From the NCBI GenBank assembly GCA_050742155.1, contig JBOGFC010000072.1, positions 1 to 22,022 on the forward strand: 22,022 nt of DNA. The letters are read 5' to 3'. Source of the DNA: JBOGFC01 sp050742155 (lineage in GTDB: Bacteria; Actinomycetota; Acidimicrobiia; Spongiisociales; JALYHC01). The translations under genes and the position numbers were made by a program. Shown here piece after piece: positions 1-7,725 of this stretch (position 1 is its first letter; every line of letters starts with the position of its first letter). The notes below the pieces were generated by a model. That model made no database searches, was not told the origin of the DNA, and saw only the letters and a list, made by a program, of their open reading frames with translations.

Positions 1-373
1 TCCCCTCGTGCTCGAAGAAGTCGGCGTCCTCGGCGGCCAGGACCGCCTGCTGGACCTGCTCGGGCACCGTGTCCAGCGGAACCGGCTCGGAGTTCTTGCC
101 GGCATGCAGCTCGGCCAGCACCACCCCGTCCTCGGTGTAGATGCGGGAGAGCTGGGAGAGGTCGGGGAGGGTGAGGTCCTCAGCCTGGGTGTCGGGGAGG
201 TAGCGCCGGTCCAGGTTCCGGAAGGTGCCGTAGGCGGCGGACATGGACAAGAAGGAGAAGAGCCCCACCCAGGTCGAGGCCAACAGCCCCACGATCACCA
301 GCGTGGCCAGGGCCGCCATGCGCCGTCCGCGCCGCTCCTGTCGCTCGACGTGGTGGATGGCGGGCGATTCCAT
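1..373 (-). CDS. Class A penicillin-binding protein (GT51 transglycosylase), N-terminal part only
   Basis: This is the first 124 codons of a peptidoglycan glycosyltransferase/transpeptidase, read on the minus strand from ATG at 373-371 and cut by the window edge. What is seen: a short cytoplasmic N-terminus rich in Arg, one hydrophobic membrane segment at about residues 20-45, then a periplasmic start containing SRIYTEDGVVLAEL and, close to the edge, VQQAVLAAEDADFFEHEG. The last stretch matches the opening motif of the GT51 family (AAED..F..H.G), which holds the catalytic Glu. The transpeptidase domain would lie outside the window. A modest ribosome site (GAAGGA) precedes the ATG by four bases. 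It is divergent from the mutase gene. Which PBP1 paralogue it is cannot be told. Confidence 0.85.
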   Translation of the reverse strand, partial: MESPAIHHVERQERRGRRMAALATLVIVGLLASTWVGLFSFLSMSAAYGTFRNLDRRYLPDTQAEDLTLPDLSQLSRIYTEDGVVLAELHAGKNSEPVPLDTVPEQVQQAVLAAEDADFFEHEG

Positions 374-449
374 GGGTTCCTTCGGCTTGGGGCTCGGGGG
401 GACCCGGAGGCTGTGGGTAGCATGGCCTCGCGGCGCCAACACTCTACCG
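374..449. promoter_or_regulatory. Divergent intergenic region between the PBP gene and the mutase gene
   Basis: These 76 bases must hold promoters for both divergent genes. On the plus strand TAGCAT at 418-423 is a possible -10 box for the mutase gene; no Shine-Dalgarno is visible before its ATG at 450. The space is too short for a cobalamin riboswitch. The promoter call is inference from position and the TANNNT pattern only. Confidence 0.35.
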
Positions 450-2045
450 ATGAATCCTTCCAATTCCACGTCAAGGCTCACCTCGAGCGGCATTGAGGTC
501 CAGCCGGTCTACAGCCCGGAGGACCTGGCCGGCTGGGACCCGCACGAGGCGCTGGGGGAACCGGGGGGCTATCCCTTCACCCGGGGGCCCTACCGGAGCA
601 TGTACCGGGGGAAGCTGTGGACCATGCGCCAGTACGCCGGCTTCGGGACCGCCGAGGCGACCAACGCCCGCTTCCAGGCCCTGCTGGCCGCCGGCCAGAC
701 CGGGCTGTCGGTGGCCTTCGACCTCCCCACCCAGATGGGCCTCGACTCGGACCATCCCATGGCGGCCGGGGAGGTGGGGCGGGTGGGGGTGGCGGTCGAC
801 AGCCTGGAAGACATGCGCCGGTTGCTGGAGGGCCTCCCGCTCGGCGAGGTGACCACCTCGATGACCATCAACGCCACCGCCGCCATCCTGCTGCTCCTCT
901 ACCAGCTGGTGGCCGAGGAGCAGGGGGTGGCCCCGGAGCGGATCCGGGGGACGGTGCAGAACGACATCCTCAAGGAGTACGTGGCCCGCGGTACCTACAT
1001 CTACCCCCCCCAGCCCTCCATGCGGCTGGTCACCGACCTGTTCGCCTACTGCGCCAAGGAGCTGCCCGGCTGGAACACCATCTCGATCTCCGGCTACCAC
1101 ATCCGCGAGGCCGGGGCCACCGCCGCCCAGGAGGTGGCCTTCACGCTGGCCAACGGGCTGGCCTACGTGCGGGCCGCCCAGGCGGCCGGGCTGGACGTGG
1201 ACGACTTCGCCCCGCGGCTCTCCTTCTTCTGGAACGGTCACAACCACCTGTTCGAGGAGGTGGCCAAGTTCCGGGCCGCCCGGCGGATGTGGGCCCGCCT
1301 GATGCGGGACCGGATCGGCGCCCGGCGTCCGGAGTCCCAGGCGATGCGCTTCCACGTGCAGACGGCCGGCAGCACGCTCACCGCCCAGCAACCGGAGAAC
1401 AACGTGGTTCGCACCACGGTGCAGGCGCTGGCGGCGGTGTTGGGCGGGACCCAGTCGCTCCACACCAACGCCTTCGACGAGGCGCTGGGCCTTCCCACCG
1501 GGCGCTCGGCCACCCTGGCCTTGCGCACCCAGCAGATCCTCGCCTACGAGTCGCGGGTGGGGGACTCGGCCGACCCGCTGGCCGGCTCCTACTACGTGGA
1601 GGCGCTCACCGACGCCCTGGAGGAAGAGGCCCACGAGCTGCTCGAGCAGGTGGAGGAGATGGGCGGGGCCGTGCAGGCCATCGAGGCGGGCTTCATGCAG
1701 GACCAGATCGAGGGGGCCGCCTACCAGGAGGCCCGCCGGGTGGAGGAGGGCGCATCGGTGGTGGTGGGGGTGAACCGCTTCGCCGAGGACGACCGAGAGG
1801 AACAGTTGGAGCTCAACGAGCTGGACCCCGCCCTGGTGGCCGCCCAGGTGGCCCGGCTGGCAGAGCTTCGGTCGAGCCGGGACCAGGCGGCGGTGGAGGC
1901 GGCGCTGGCCGAGGTGGAGGCGGCCGCCCGGGGAGACGAGAACCTGCTCTACCCGATGAAGGAGGCCCTGGCCGCCTCGGCAACCTTGGGAGAGCTCTCC
2001 GACGCCCTCCGGAAGGTCTTCGGCGAGCACCGGCCCAATCGATGA
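450..2045 (+). CDS. Methylmalonyl-CoA mutase-type large (catalytic) subunit, without cobalamin-binding domain
   Basis: A 531-residue acyl-CoA mutase barrel chain. The family isomerises (R)-methylmalonyl-CoA to succinyl-CoA with adenosylcobalamin. Seen: RQYAGFGTAEATN, FDLPTQMGLDSD, QNDILKEYVARGTYIYPPQPSMR, SGYHIREAGAT and LHTNAFDEALGLPT, all in family order. By alignment from memory with the Propionibacterium enzyme, Tyr62, Arg180 and His217 fall on its Tyr89, Arg207 and His244. Tyr and Arg there favour a carboxylated substrate over isobutyryl-CoA, which uses Phe and Gln. The chain stops after the barrel, so the B12-binding domain must be a separate protein, as in archaeal-type split mutases; it is not in this window. 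ATG 450 was chosen because longer versions run back into the divergent PBP gene. Its stop overlaps the lpdA ATG as ATGA. Ethylmalonyl-CoA or a related substrate remains possible. Confidence 0.9.
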   Translation: MNPSNSTSRLTSSGIEVQPVYSPEDLAGWDPHEALGEPGGYPFTRGPYRSMYRGKLWTMRQYAGFGTAEATNARFQALLAAGQTGLSVAFDLPTQMGLDSDHPMAAGEVGRVGVAVDSLEDMRRLLEGLPLGEVTTSMTINATAAILLLLYQLVAEEQGVAPERIRGTVQNDILKEYVARGTYIYPPQPSMRLVTDLFAYCAKELPGWNTISISGYHIREAGATAAQEVAFTLANGLAYVRAAQAAGLDVDDFAPRLSFFWNGHNHLFEEVAKFRAARRMWARLMRDRIGARRPESQAMRFHVQTAGSTLTAQQPENNVVRTTVQALAAVLGGTQSLHTNAFDEALGLPTGRSATLALRTQQILAYESRVGDSADPLAGSYYVEALTDALEEEAHELLEQVEEMGGAVQAIEAGFMQDQIEGAAYQEARRVEEGASVVVGVNRFAEDDREEQLELNELDPALVAAQVARLAELRSSRDQAAVEAALAEVEAAARGDENLLYPMKEALAASATLGELSDALRKVFGEHRPNR

Positions 2046-3442
2046 CTCCTCCACCTCCACGGGTTCTGGCGGACGAGATGACCGACGAGGATGGGCGCCC
2101 CCGGTTCCTGGTGGTCGGGGGGGGGCCGGCCGGGAACAGCGCGGCGACCACCGCCGCCAGCCTGGGGGCCAAGGTCACCCTGGTGGAGTCCTCCATCGTG
2201 GGCGGGGCGGCCCATCTCTGGGACTGCATACCCTCCAAGACGATGGTGGCCACCTCGGCCCGGCTCGACGCAGTTCGTCAGGCGGCCCGGCTGGGGCTGG
2301 AGTCTCGAGGCGCCGAGGTGGACCTGGAGCGGCTGGCCGACAGGATCGCCGCCATCACTGGCAACCTGGAGGCCGGCATCGTCGACCTGCTGGCCTCACA
2401 GGGGGTGGAGATCATCGAAGGGAGAGGACGGTTCCTCGACCCCCACTCCGCCCAAGCAGAGACGGAGGACGGCACCCGCCGCATCCGCTTCGACACGGCC
2501 CTCATCGCCACCGGATCGAGCCCGCGGGTGCCGGACTGGGCAGAGCCGGACGGGGAACGGGTCCTCACCACCCGCCAGGCCTACGACCTGGCCGAGCTGC
2601 CCGAGCACCTGGCGATCATCGGCTCGGGGGTGACCGGGGTGGAGTTCGTGCACATCTTCTCCAGCCTGGGGAGCCAGGTCACCCTGCTGGTGAGCCGCCA
2701 GCAGGTGCTGCCCCACAAGGACGCCGAGGTGGCGGCGGTGCTCGAGGAGGACTTCCTGGAGCGGGGGGTGACGCTCCTCAAAGGGGCGCGGGCCACCGCG
2801 GTGAAGCGCACCGATGGCGGGGTGGTGGTGGAGACCGGGGACGGCCGGCGGGTGGAGGCCACCCACGCCCTGTTGGCGATCGGGCTGGTGCCCCTCACCG
2901 AGGGGCTCGGCCTGGAGGAGATCGGGGTGAAGACCGAGCACGGCTCGGTGGTGGTCGACGACCACCAGCGCACCACCGTCCCCCACATCTACGGGGCCGG
3001 GGATGTCACCGGCCAGATGCCACTCTCCTCGGTGGCCGCCATGCAGGGGCGCAAGATCGCCCGCCACTCCCTGGGCTACCCGGTCCGGCCCCTCGACTAC
3101 CGGAAGGTGGCCCAGGCCATCTTCACCGAGCCGGAGATCGCTTCGGTGGGCCTGGAGGAGGCGGAGGCGGCTTCGGAGGGCCGCAAGGTGCGGATCACCA
3201 AGGTGCCCTTCGCCGCCAACCCCCGCGCCCTCATCCAGGGGAACCCGCGGGGATTCGTCAAGGTGATCTCGGACCCGGCCACCCACGTGATGCTGGGAGG
3301 CACCGTGGTGGGCCACCACGCCTCGGAGCTGATCGCCCCGATCGCCCTGGCCGTCCAGGCCGGCCTGCGGGTGGACACGCTGGTGGACACCCTGCTGGTC
3401 CACCCCTCCCTGTCGGAGAGCCTCACCGACGCGGCGGACTGA
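2042..3442 (+). CDS. lpdA: LpdA-like NAD(P)H-quinone reductase / dihydrolipoamide dehydrogenase-family flavoprotein
   Basis: A 466-residue pyridine nucleotide-disulfide oxidoreductase. Seen: FAD Rossmann motif VVGGGPAG (about 24-31), redox-site region GGAAHLWDCIPSK (54-66), NAD(P) motif IIGSGVTGVEF, second FAD motif IYGAGDVTG, and C-terminal HPSLSE. In true lipoamide dehydrogenases the redox loop is GGTCxxxGC. Here the first Cys is Ala57 and only Cys62 remains. The same GGAA...DC pattern is known from Mycobacterium tuberculosis LpdA (Rv3303c), a quinone reductase rather than a lipoamide dehydrogenase, so that role is favoured. Unlike what I recall of Rv3303c, the His454-Glu459 pair is kept. 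Start: ATG 2042 overlaps the mutase stop (ATGA); ATG 2078 is an in-frame alternative with a purine-rich lead. A soluble transhydrogenase (SthA-like) is a less likely reading. Confidence 0.85.
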   Translation: MTPPPPRVLADEMTDEDGRPRFLVVGGGPAGNSAATTAASLGAKVTLVESSIVGGAAHLWDCIPSKTMVATSARLDAVRQAARLGLESRGAEVDLERLADRIAAITGNLEAGIVDLLASQGVEIIEGRGRFLDPHSAQAETEDGTRRIRFDTALIATGSSPRVPDWAEPDGERVLTTRQAYDLAELPEHLAIIGSGVTGVEFVHIFSSLGSQVTLLVSRQQVLPHKDAEVAAVLEEDFLERGVTLLKGARATAVKRTDGGVVVETGDGRRVEATHALLAIGLVPLTEGLGLEEIGVKTEHGSVVVDDHQRTTVPHIYGAGDVTGQMPLSSVAAMQGRKIARHSLGYPVRPLDYRKVAQAIFTEPEIASVGLEEAEAASEGRKVRITKVPFAANPRALIQGNPRGFVKVISDPATHVMLGGTVVGHHASELIAPIALAVQAGLRVDTLVDTLLVHPSLSESLTDAAD

Positions 3443-3444
3443 TT

Positions 3445-3502
3445 CCCCGTTCTTGCGTGAGAAAGAGACCGCCGGCGGGTCATTGCTCACGCAAGAACGG
3501 GG
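3445..3502. terminator. Palindrome A1 between convergent lpdA and accA, probable bidirectional terminator
   Basis: Arms CCCCGTTCTTGCGTGAG (3445-3461) and CTCACGCAAGAACGGGG (3486-3502) pair perfectly over 17 bases. The 24-base centre carries a second smaller palindrome around ACCGCCGGCGG. The element fills the 62-base gap between the lpdA stop (3442) and the accA stop (3505) almost exactly. There is no T-run on either side. A related copy lies at 14887-14940. Confidence 0.75.
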
Positions 3503-3504
3503 CC

Positions 3505-5265
3505 TCAGCGGACGATGGCCAGCACCGCTCCGGTGGCCACCGTGTCGCCCGGCTGCACCCGGAGGTCGACCACTTCTCCCTTGACGGGGGAGCGGACCTC
3601 ATTCTCCATCTTCATGGCCTCGAGGATGCAGACCGGCTGGTCGGCCTTGACTCGCTGGCCGGCCTTCACCATCACCTTGACGATGGTGCCCTGCATGGGG
3701 GCCGTCACCACGCCGGCGTCCTCTCCCGGCGTCACGCTCGGCCGCCTCAGCTTGGGGGGACGCCGCCTCGGGGCCGGGCGGCGGGCGCCACCGCCCGGAG
3801 CCTCGACCTCGGGCGCCCAGAAACGGACCACGAATCGGCGCCCTCCCACCTCCACGGTCATCTCCCGCTCCTCGAGTGCTTCCTCCTCCGGGAGGGTGGG
3901 GTCCGTGGGCCGGGGGAGGCCGCTGAGGTCTATTTGCTCGTCCATGAAACGGGTGTAGTGCTCGCCCTTCTGGAAGAGCGGATGGTCGAGTACCAGGAGG
4001 TGGGCCGGGATGGTGGTGGGCACTCCCCGGACGTGGAACTCGGTGAGCGCCCGCCGAGACCTTGCCAGGGCCTCCTTCCGGTCGCGTCCCCATACGACCA
4101 GCTTGGCCATCAGGTTGTCGTAGTAAGGAGTGACCTCGGTGCCCGACCTGATCCAGCTGTCTACCCGGATGCCGAACCCGCTCGGCTCCCGGTACTCGGC
4201 CACCTTGCCCGGGCCGGGGAGGAAGTCGCGGGCCGGGTCCTCGGCATTGATGCGGAACTCGATGGCATGGCCGCGGGGTTCCACCTCCGAGAAGGAGAGC
4301 TCCTCCCCGGCGGCCACCCGGAGCTGCTCCTTGGCCAGATCGATCCCGGTGACCATCTCGGTGACCGTGTGCTCGACCTGCAGGCGGGTGTTCATCTCCA
4401 GGAAGTAGAACTTGCCCTCCTGATCCAGCAGACACTCCACCGTCCCGGCGTTGCGATAACCGCACGCCTCGGCCACCGCCAGGGCGGCCTTGCCCAACTG
4501 GGCGCGTTGCTCGTTGGAGAGGTTGGCGGAGGGGCTCTCCTCGATGAGCTTTTGGTGGCGGCGCTGGACCGAGCAGTCCCGCTCCCCGAGGAACACCCCG
4601 GCGCCGTGGGCATCGAACATGACCTGCGCCTCGATGTGGCGGGGCCGCTGCAGGTATTTCTCCACGTACACCTCGGGGTTGCCGAAATAGGCGTCGGCTT
4701 CCCGACGGGCCCCCTCGAAGGCCTCCTCCAGGTCCTTGGCGTCCTCCACGACTCGCAGGCCCTTCCCCCCGCCTCCATGGGCGGCCTTGATGGCCACCGG
4801 GTAGCCGAACTCCCCGGCCGCCTTGCGAACGGCCTTCAACGACTCCTGCGGCTCGAGGGTGCCGGGCACCGGGGCGAAGCCGGCCTGCTCGGCCGCCCGG
4901 CGTGAGGCGATCTTGTCGCCCATGGTGGCGATGGCGTCCGGGGGCGGGCCCACCCAGTTGAGCCCGGCATCGATCACGGCCTGGGCGAAGTGCGCGTCCT
5001 CGGCCAGGAAGCCGTAACCGGGATGGATGGCCTCGGCACCCGACTCCCTGGCCGCCTCGATGATCCTCGGGCCATTGAGGTAGGACTGCGCCGCCGGGGC
5101 CGGCCCGATGTTCCAGGCCTCGTCGGCCAGCGCCACGTGCAGCGCGTCGCGGTCCAGCTCCGAGTAGACGGCGATGGTGCGCAGCCCCAGCTCCTGGGCG
5201 GCCCGGATCACCCGGACGGCGATCTCCCCGCGATTGGCGACCAGCACCGATTGCATGGCGGGCAT
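3505..5265 (-). CDS. accA: Acyl-CoA (acetyl/propionyl-CoA) carboxylase alpha chain: biotin carboxylase plus biotin carrier
   Basis: A 586-residue chain that carboxylates its own biotin using ATP and bicarbonate, for transfer to acyl-CoA by the beta chain. Seen: N-terminal SVLVANRGEIAVRVIRAA; the ATP-grasp Gly-rich loop AAHGGGGKGLRVV; ERDCSVQRRHQKLIEE; the metal/active-site motif EMNTRLQVEHTVTE; a linker rich in Pro/Arg with APGGGARRPAPRRRPPKLRR; and a C-terminal biotinyl domain with EAMKMENE, where Lys552 takes biotin. Start: ATG at 5265 or 5256 (MPAMQSVLV or MQSVLV); neither has a strong ribosome site, and the longer upstream extension reads into a palindrome so was rejected. It lies 106 bases after the beta-chain gene on the same strand and converges on lpdA. 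Substrate (acetyl versus propionyl) is not fixed by this chain; the neighbouring mutase suggests propionyl-CoA. Confidence 0.93.
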   Translation of the reverse strand: MPAMQSVLVANRGEIAVRVIRAAQELGLRTIAVYSELDRDALHVALADEAWNIGPAPAAQSYLNGPRIIEAARESGAEAIHPGYGFLAEDAHFAQAVIDAGLNWVGPPPDAIATMGDKIASRRAAEQAGFAPVPGTLEPQESLKAVRKAAGEFGYPVAIKAAHGGGGKGLRVVEDAKDLEEAFEGARREADAYFGNPEVYVEKYLQRPRHIEAQVMFDAHGAGVFLGERDCSVQRRHQKLIEESPSANLSNEQRAQLGKAALAVAEACGYRNAGTVECLLDQEGKFYFLEMNTRLQVEHTVTEMVTGIDLAKEQLRVAAGEELSFSEVEPRGHAIEFRINAEDPARDFLPGPGKVAEYREPSGFGIRVDSWIRSGTEVTPYYDNLMAKLVVWGRDRKEALARSRRALTEFHVRGVPTTIPAHLLVLDHPLFQKGEHYTRFMDEQIDLSGLPRPTDPTLPEEEALEEREMTVEVGGRRFVVRFWAPEVEAPGGGARRPAPRRRPPKLRRPSVTPGEDAGVVTAPMQGTIVKVMVKAGQRVKADQPVCILEAMKMENEVRSPVKGEVVDLRVQPGDTVATGAVLAIVR

Positions 5266-5304
5266 GCTAGAGGGCGGCCTGACCCCCTTCCGGGTCCCTA
5301 CCTC

Positions 5305-5354
5305 GTTCTGGCGCGCAAACTTCACACTCTGGTGTGATTTCTGCGCGCCAAAAC
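5305..5354. repeat. Palindrome B1 in the accB-accA gap
   Basis: Outer arms GTTCTGGCGCGCA (5305-5317) and TGCGCGCCAAAAC (5342-5354) pair at 12 of 13 positions; an inner stem TCACAC/GTGTGA (5322-5327 and 5332-5337) sits inside. It lies between two genes read in the same direction, so it could attenuate or punctuate the carboxylase transcript. A near-identical piece in the opposite orientation ends the window at 21987-22022. Confidence 0.75.
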
Positions 5355-5371
5355 AGGGCGGGCGGGAAGCC

Positions 5372-6922
5372 TCAGAGGGGGATGTTGCCGTGCTTCTTGG
5401 GGGGGAGGGTCTCCCGCTTGGTGCGCAGCATGTCCAGGGCCTGGATGAGCCGGGGCCGGGTCTCCCGCGGCTCGATCACCTCGTCGACCAAGCCCCGCTC
5501 GGCGGCGATGTAGGGGTGGTTGAAGGTGTCCTCGTACTCCTCGATGAGCTCGGCGCGGCGCCCCTCGGGGTTCTCGGACTGGGCCAGCTCGCGGCGGAAG
5601 ATCACGTTGACCGCCCCGGAGGCTCCCATCACGGCGATCTCGGCGGTCGGCCAGGCAAAGACCGCGTCGGCCCTGAGGCTGCGGGAGTTCATCACCACAT
5701 AGGCCCCCCCATAGGCCTTGCGGGTGATGACGGTCACCCGGGGGACGGTGGCCTCGCTGTAAGCAAAGAGCAGCTTGGCCCCGTGGCGGATGATCCCGCC
5801 GTGCTCCTGGTCCACCCCGGGTAGGAAGCCCGGTACGTCGACGAAGGTGATCAGCGGGATGTTGAAGGCGTCGCAGCAGCGCACGAAGCGTGCCGCCTTC
5901 ACCGAAGCCTCGATGTCCAGGGTGCCCGCCAGCACCGAGGGCTGGTTTCCCACCACTCCCACCGAGTAGCCGTCCAGCCGGGCGAAGCCCACCACGATGT
6001 TCTTCGCCCACTGCTCGTGCACCTGGTAGAACTCGCCGCCGTCCATCACCATCTCGACGAGGCGCACCATGTCGTAGGGCTGGTTGGGGGAGTCCGGCAC
6101 GATGGTGGTGAGGTCCTCTTCCATGCGGTCGGGCCGGTCGGTGGGCGTGAAGTAGGGAGGCACCTCCATGTTGTTCTGGGGGAGGAAGGAGAGGAGGTAG
6201 CGGACCTCCTCCAGGGCCGAGGCGCCGTTCTCTGCGACGAAGTGGGTGACCCCCGAGTGGGTGGCGTGGCTGTAGGCGCCGCCCAGCTCCTCGAAGCTCA
6301 CCGCCTCCCCGGTCACCGCCTTGATGACGTCCGGCCCGGTGATGAAGAGGTGGCTGGTGCCGACCACCTGGTACACGAAGTCGGTGATGGCCGGGGAGTA
6401 GACCGCTCCTCCGGCACAGGGACCCATGATCACCGAGATCTGCGGGATCACCCCCGAAGCCCGCACGTTGCGCTCGAAGATGCGCCCGTAGCCGTCCAGG
6501 GAGATCACCCCCTCCTGGATGCGGGCCCCGCCCGAGTCCTTGAGGCCGATGAGCGGCGCCCCCACTCGCATGGCCAGGTCCATGACCTTGCAGATCTTGT
6601 CGGCCACCGCTTCCCCCAGGCTCCCCCCGAAGACGGTGAAGTCCTCGGCGAAGACGAACACGGTCCGGCCGTCGACCGTGCCCCAGCCGGTCACCACCGC
6701 GTCGCCGAGAGGGCGACGCTCCTCGATCCCGAAGCCCTGCGCCTGGTGGCGCACGAACACGTCGACCTCCTGGAAGGTCCCCTTGTCGAGCAGCATCTCG
6801 ATGCGCTCCCGGGCGGTGGCCTTGCCCAGCTCGTGCTGGCGATCGATGGCCCGCTGGCTGCCGGCGTGGAGCGCCTCCTCACGGAGCTTGCGCAGGTACT
6901 CGAGGCGGTCCTCGGTGCTCAC
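5372..6922 (-). CDS. pccB: Acyl-CoA carboxylase beta chain (carboxyltransferase, propionyl-CoA carboxylase type)
   Basis: A 516-residue carboxyltransferase of the AccD/PccB family that moves CO2 from carboxybiotin to acyl-CoA. Seen: ERIEMLLDKGTFQEVD near the start; the first crotonase-fold oxyanion region SGGARIQEG; GPCAGGAVYSPAITDF; the second half with DVPGFLPGVDQEHGGIIRHGAKLL and KAYGGAYVVMNSRSL; and the family C-terminus PPKKHGNIPL. Length equals that of Streptomyces PccB and mycobacterial AccD5. GTG at 6922 was chosen because GAGAGGA lies five bases before it, and homology begins there. It is divergent from birA, with only 14 bases between start codons, and upstream of the alpha-chain gene. 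Substrate choice between acetyl-, propionyl- and longer acyl-CoA is not decided by sequence alone; propionyl-CoA is favoured by the nearby mutase. Confidence 0.93.
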   Translation of the reverse strand: MSTEDRLEYLRKLREEALHAGSQRAIDRQHELGKATARERIEMLLDKGTFQEVDVFVRHQAQGFGIEERRPLGDAVVTGWGTVDGRTVFVFAEDFTVFGGSLGEAVADKICKVMDLAMRVGAPLIGLKDSGGARIQEGVISLDGYGRIFERNVRASGVIPQISVIMGPCAGGAVYSPAITDFVYQVVGTSHLFITGPDVIKAVTGEAVSFEELGGAYSHATHSGVTHFVAENGASALEEVRYLLSFLPQNNMEVPPYFTPTDRPDRMEEDLTTIVPDSPNQPYDMVRLVEMVMDGGEFYQVHEQWAKNIVVGFARLDGYSVGVVGNQPSVLAGTLDIEASVKAARFVRCCDAFNIPLITFVDVPGFLPGVDQEHGGIIRHGAKLLFAYSEATVPRVTVITRKAYGGAYVVMNSRSLRADAVFAWPTAEIAVMGASGAVNVIFRRELAQSENPEGRRAELIEEYEDTFNHPYIAAERGLVDEVIEPRETRPRLIQALDMLRTKRETLPPKKHGNIPL

Positions 6923-6936
6923 TACCGTCCTCTCGA
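6923..6936 (+). promoter_or_regulatory. Possible -10 box for a leaderless birA transcript
   Basis: TACCGT at 6923-6928 fits TANNNT and ends eight bases before the birA ATG at 6937, where no Shine-Dalgarno is present. The whole space between accB and birA start codons is these 14 bases, so the accB promoter must lie inside birA and the birA -35 inside accB. Inference from pattern. Confidence 0.4.
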
Positions 6937-7725
6937 ATGGCTCCACCGTACGACGTGGTCCGGTTGGACAGTATCGCATCCACCCAGGACGAGGCGGGCA
7001 AGCGATACTCCGGGAAACCCGTGCTGGTGGTGGCCGCCCGCCAGACGGGCGGGCGGGGCCGGGCCGGCCGTGCCTGGCAGACGGCCCCCCGGGCGCTGGC
7101 CGCCTCACTGGCGTTCGCCCCGTGGTGGCCTCCCCCCACCTGGGGACGCCTCTCGCTGGCGGCCGCGGTGGCGGCCCGGGCCGTGTTGGGAGAAGTGGAT
7201 CTCGAGTGGCCCAACGACCTGATGGTGGCCGCCGACAAGATCGGCGGGATCCTGGTGGAATCTGGCGGGCAGGTGGTGACGGCCGGCCTGGGGGTGAACC
7301 TCTGGTGGCCCTCCCCGCCGCAGGGCATCGGAGCGCTCCACGACGACGACCCAGGCTCCGGGCTCGCCACAGAGCTGGCTCGAAGATGGGCCGACGACCT
7401 CCTGGAGCGGGTGGCCGCCGGGCCGGATCGCTGGGGCCTCGACGAGTACCGGGCGGCTTGCCTCACCATTGGGCGGCTGGTGCGCTGGGAGCCGGATGGG
7501 CGGGGGATGGCACGCGACGTCGCACCGTCGGGCGAGCTGGTGGTGGAGACGGAGGCCGGTGAGCGGCGCCTGTCGAGCGGCGAGGTGTGGGAGGTGCGGA
7601 GTGCGGTACCCTCCCCTCTACCCTCCCCCCAACCCTCCCCCCAACCCCCTCCCGGAGGGAGGGGGAGAAGCGGAGGGAGGGGGAGAACCAAAGGGAGCGG
7701 GAGAAGCGGAGGGAGACTCTTCTGA
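6937..7725 (+). CDS. birA: Biotin--[acetyl-CoA-carboxylase] ligase with repeat-encoded C-terminal tail
   Basis: A 262-residue biotin protein ligase that attaches biotin to the carrier domain of the carboxylase alpha chain. Seen: SIASTQDEA, the biotinyl-AMP loop GGRGRAGRAW, the EWPNDLMV site (usually KWPNDL), DKIGGILVES and GLGVNLWW. There is no N-terminal DNA-binding domain, so it is a monofunctional group I ligase. The normal ligase fold appears to end near residue 224 (GEVWEVRSAV). The last 38 residues are low-complexity, starting as PSPL/PSPQ units and then GGRGRS-type units, and come from tandem DNA repeats. The tail is very basic and probably disordered. Divergent from the carboxylase beta gene; overlaps the next gene as TGATG. 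Confidence 0.9.
   Translation: MAPPYDVVRLDSIASTQDEAGKRYSGKPVLVVAARQTGGRGRAGRAWQTAPRALAASLAFAPWWPPPTWGRLSLAAAVAARAVLGEVDLEWPNDLMVAADKIGGILVESGGQVVTAGLGVNLWWPSPPQGIGALHDDDPGSGLATELARRWADDLLERVAAGPDRWGLDEYRAACLTIGRLVRWEPDGRGMARDVAPSGELVVETEAGERRLSSGEVWEVRSAVPSPLPSPQPSPQPPPGGRGRSGGRGRTKGSGRSGGRLF
7609..7715. repeat. C-rich 12-bp and G-rich 18-bp tandem repeats forming the birA 3' end
   Basis: Three 12-base units (CCCTCCCCTCTA then CCCTCCCCCCAA twice, 7609-7644) are followed by a nine-base-pair stem (7645-7653 with 7657-7665). From 7653 there are three 18-base units, CGGAGGGAGGGGGAGAAG and two variants, plus a partial fourth. Both unit lengths are multiples of three, so copy changes keep birA in frame. 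The final GGAGGGAG (7708-7715) serves as the ribosome site of the next gene. The strand asymmetry could allow G-quadruplex or triplex structures. Confidence 0.85.

Noticed and set aside
374..449. Cobalamin riboswitch before the mutase gene
   Set aside because: Only 76 bases are available and no conserved B12-box-like sequence was seen.
8..496. Plus-strand open frame at the left edge
   Set aside because: The minus strand here encodes a clear GT51 penicillin-binding protein start with membrane segment, so this frame is a shadow.
617..2041. Upstream extension of the lpdA frame
   Set aside because: The translation is low-complexity Gly/Arg/Pro and overlaps the mutase gene; homology begins at about 2042-2100.
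471..2060. Long minus-strand open frame opposite the mutase gene
   Set aside because: Its translation is His/Gly/Leu-rich with no family motifs, while the plus strand gives a full mutase; such mirror frames are expected at this GC content.
3445..3502. Miniature transposon with 17-base terminal inverted repeats
   Set aside because: At 58 bases with no target duplication seen at its flanks and a fixed place between stop codons, a terminator or REP-like unit fits better.
7609..7715. CRISPR-like array
   Set aside because: Units are 12 and 18 bases in direct contact without spacers and lie inside a coding frame; these are simple tandem repeats.
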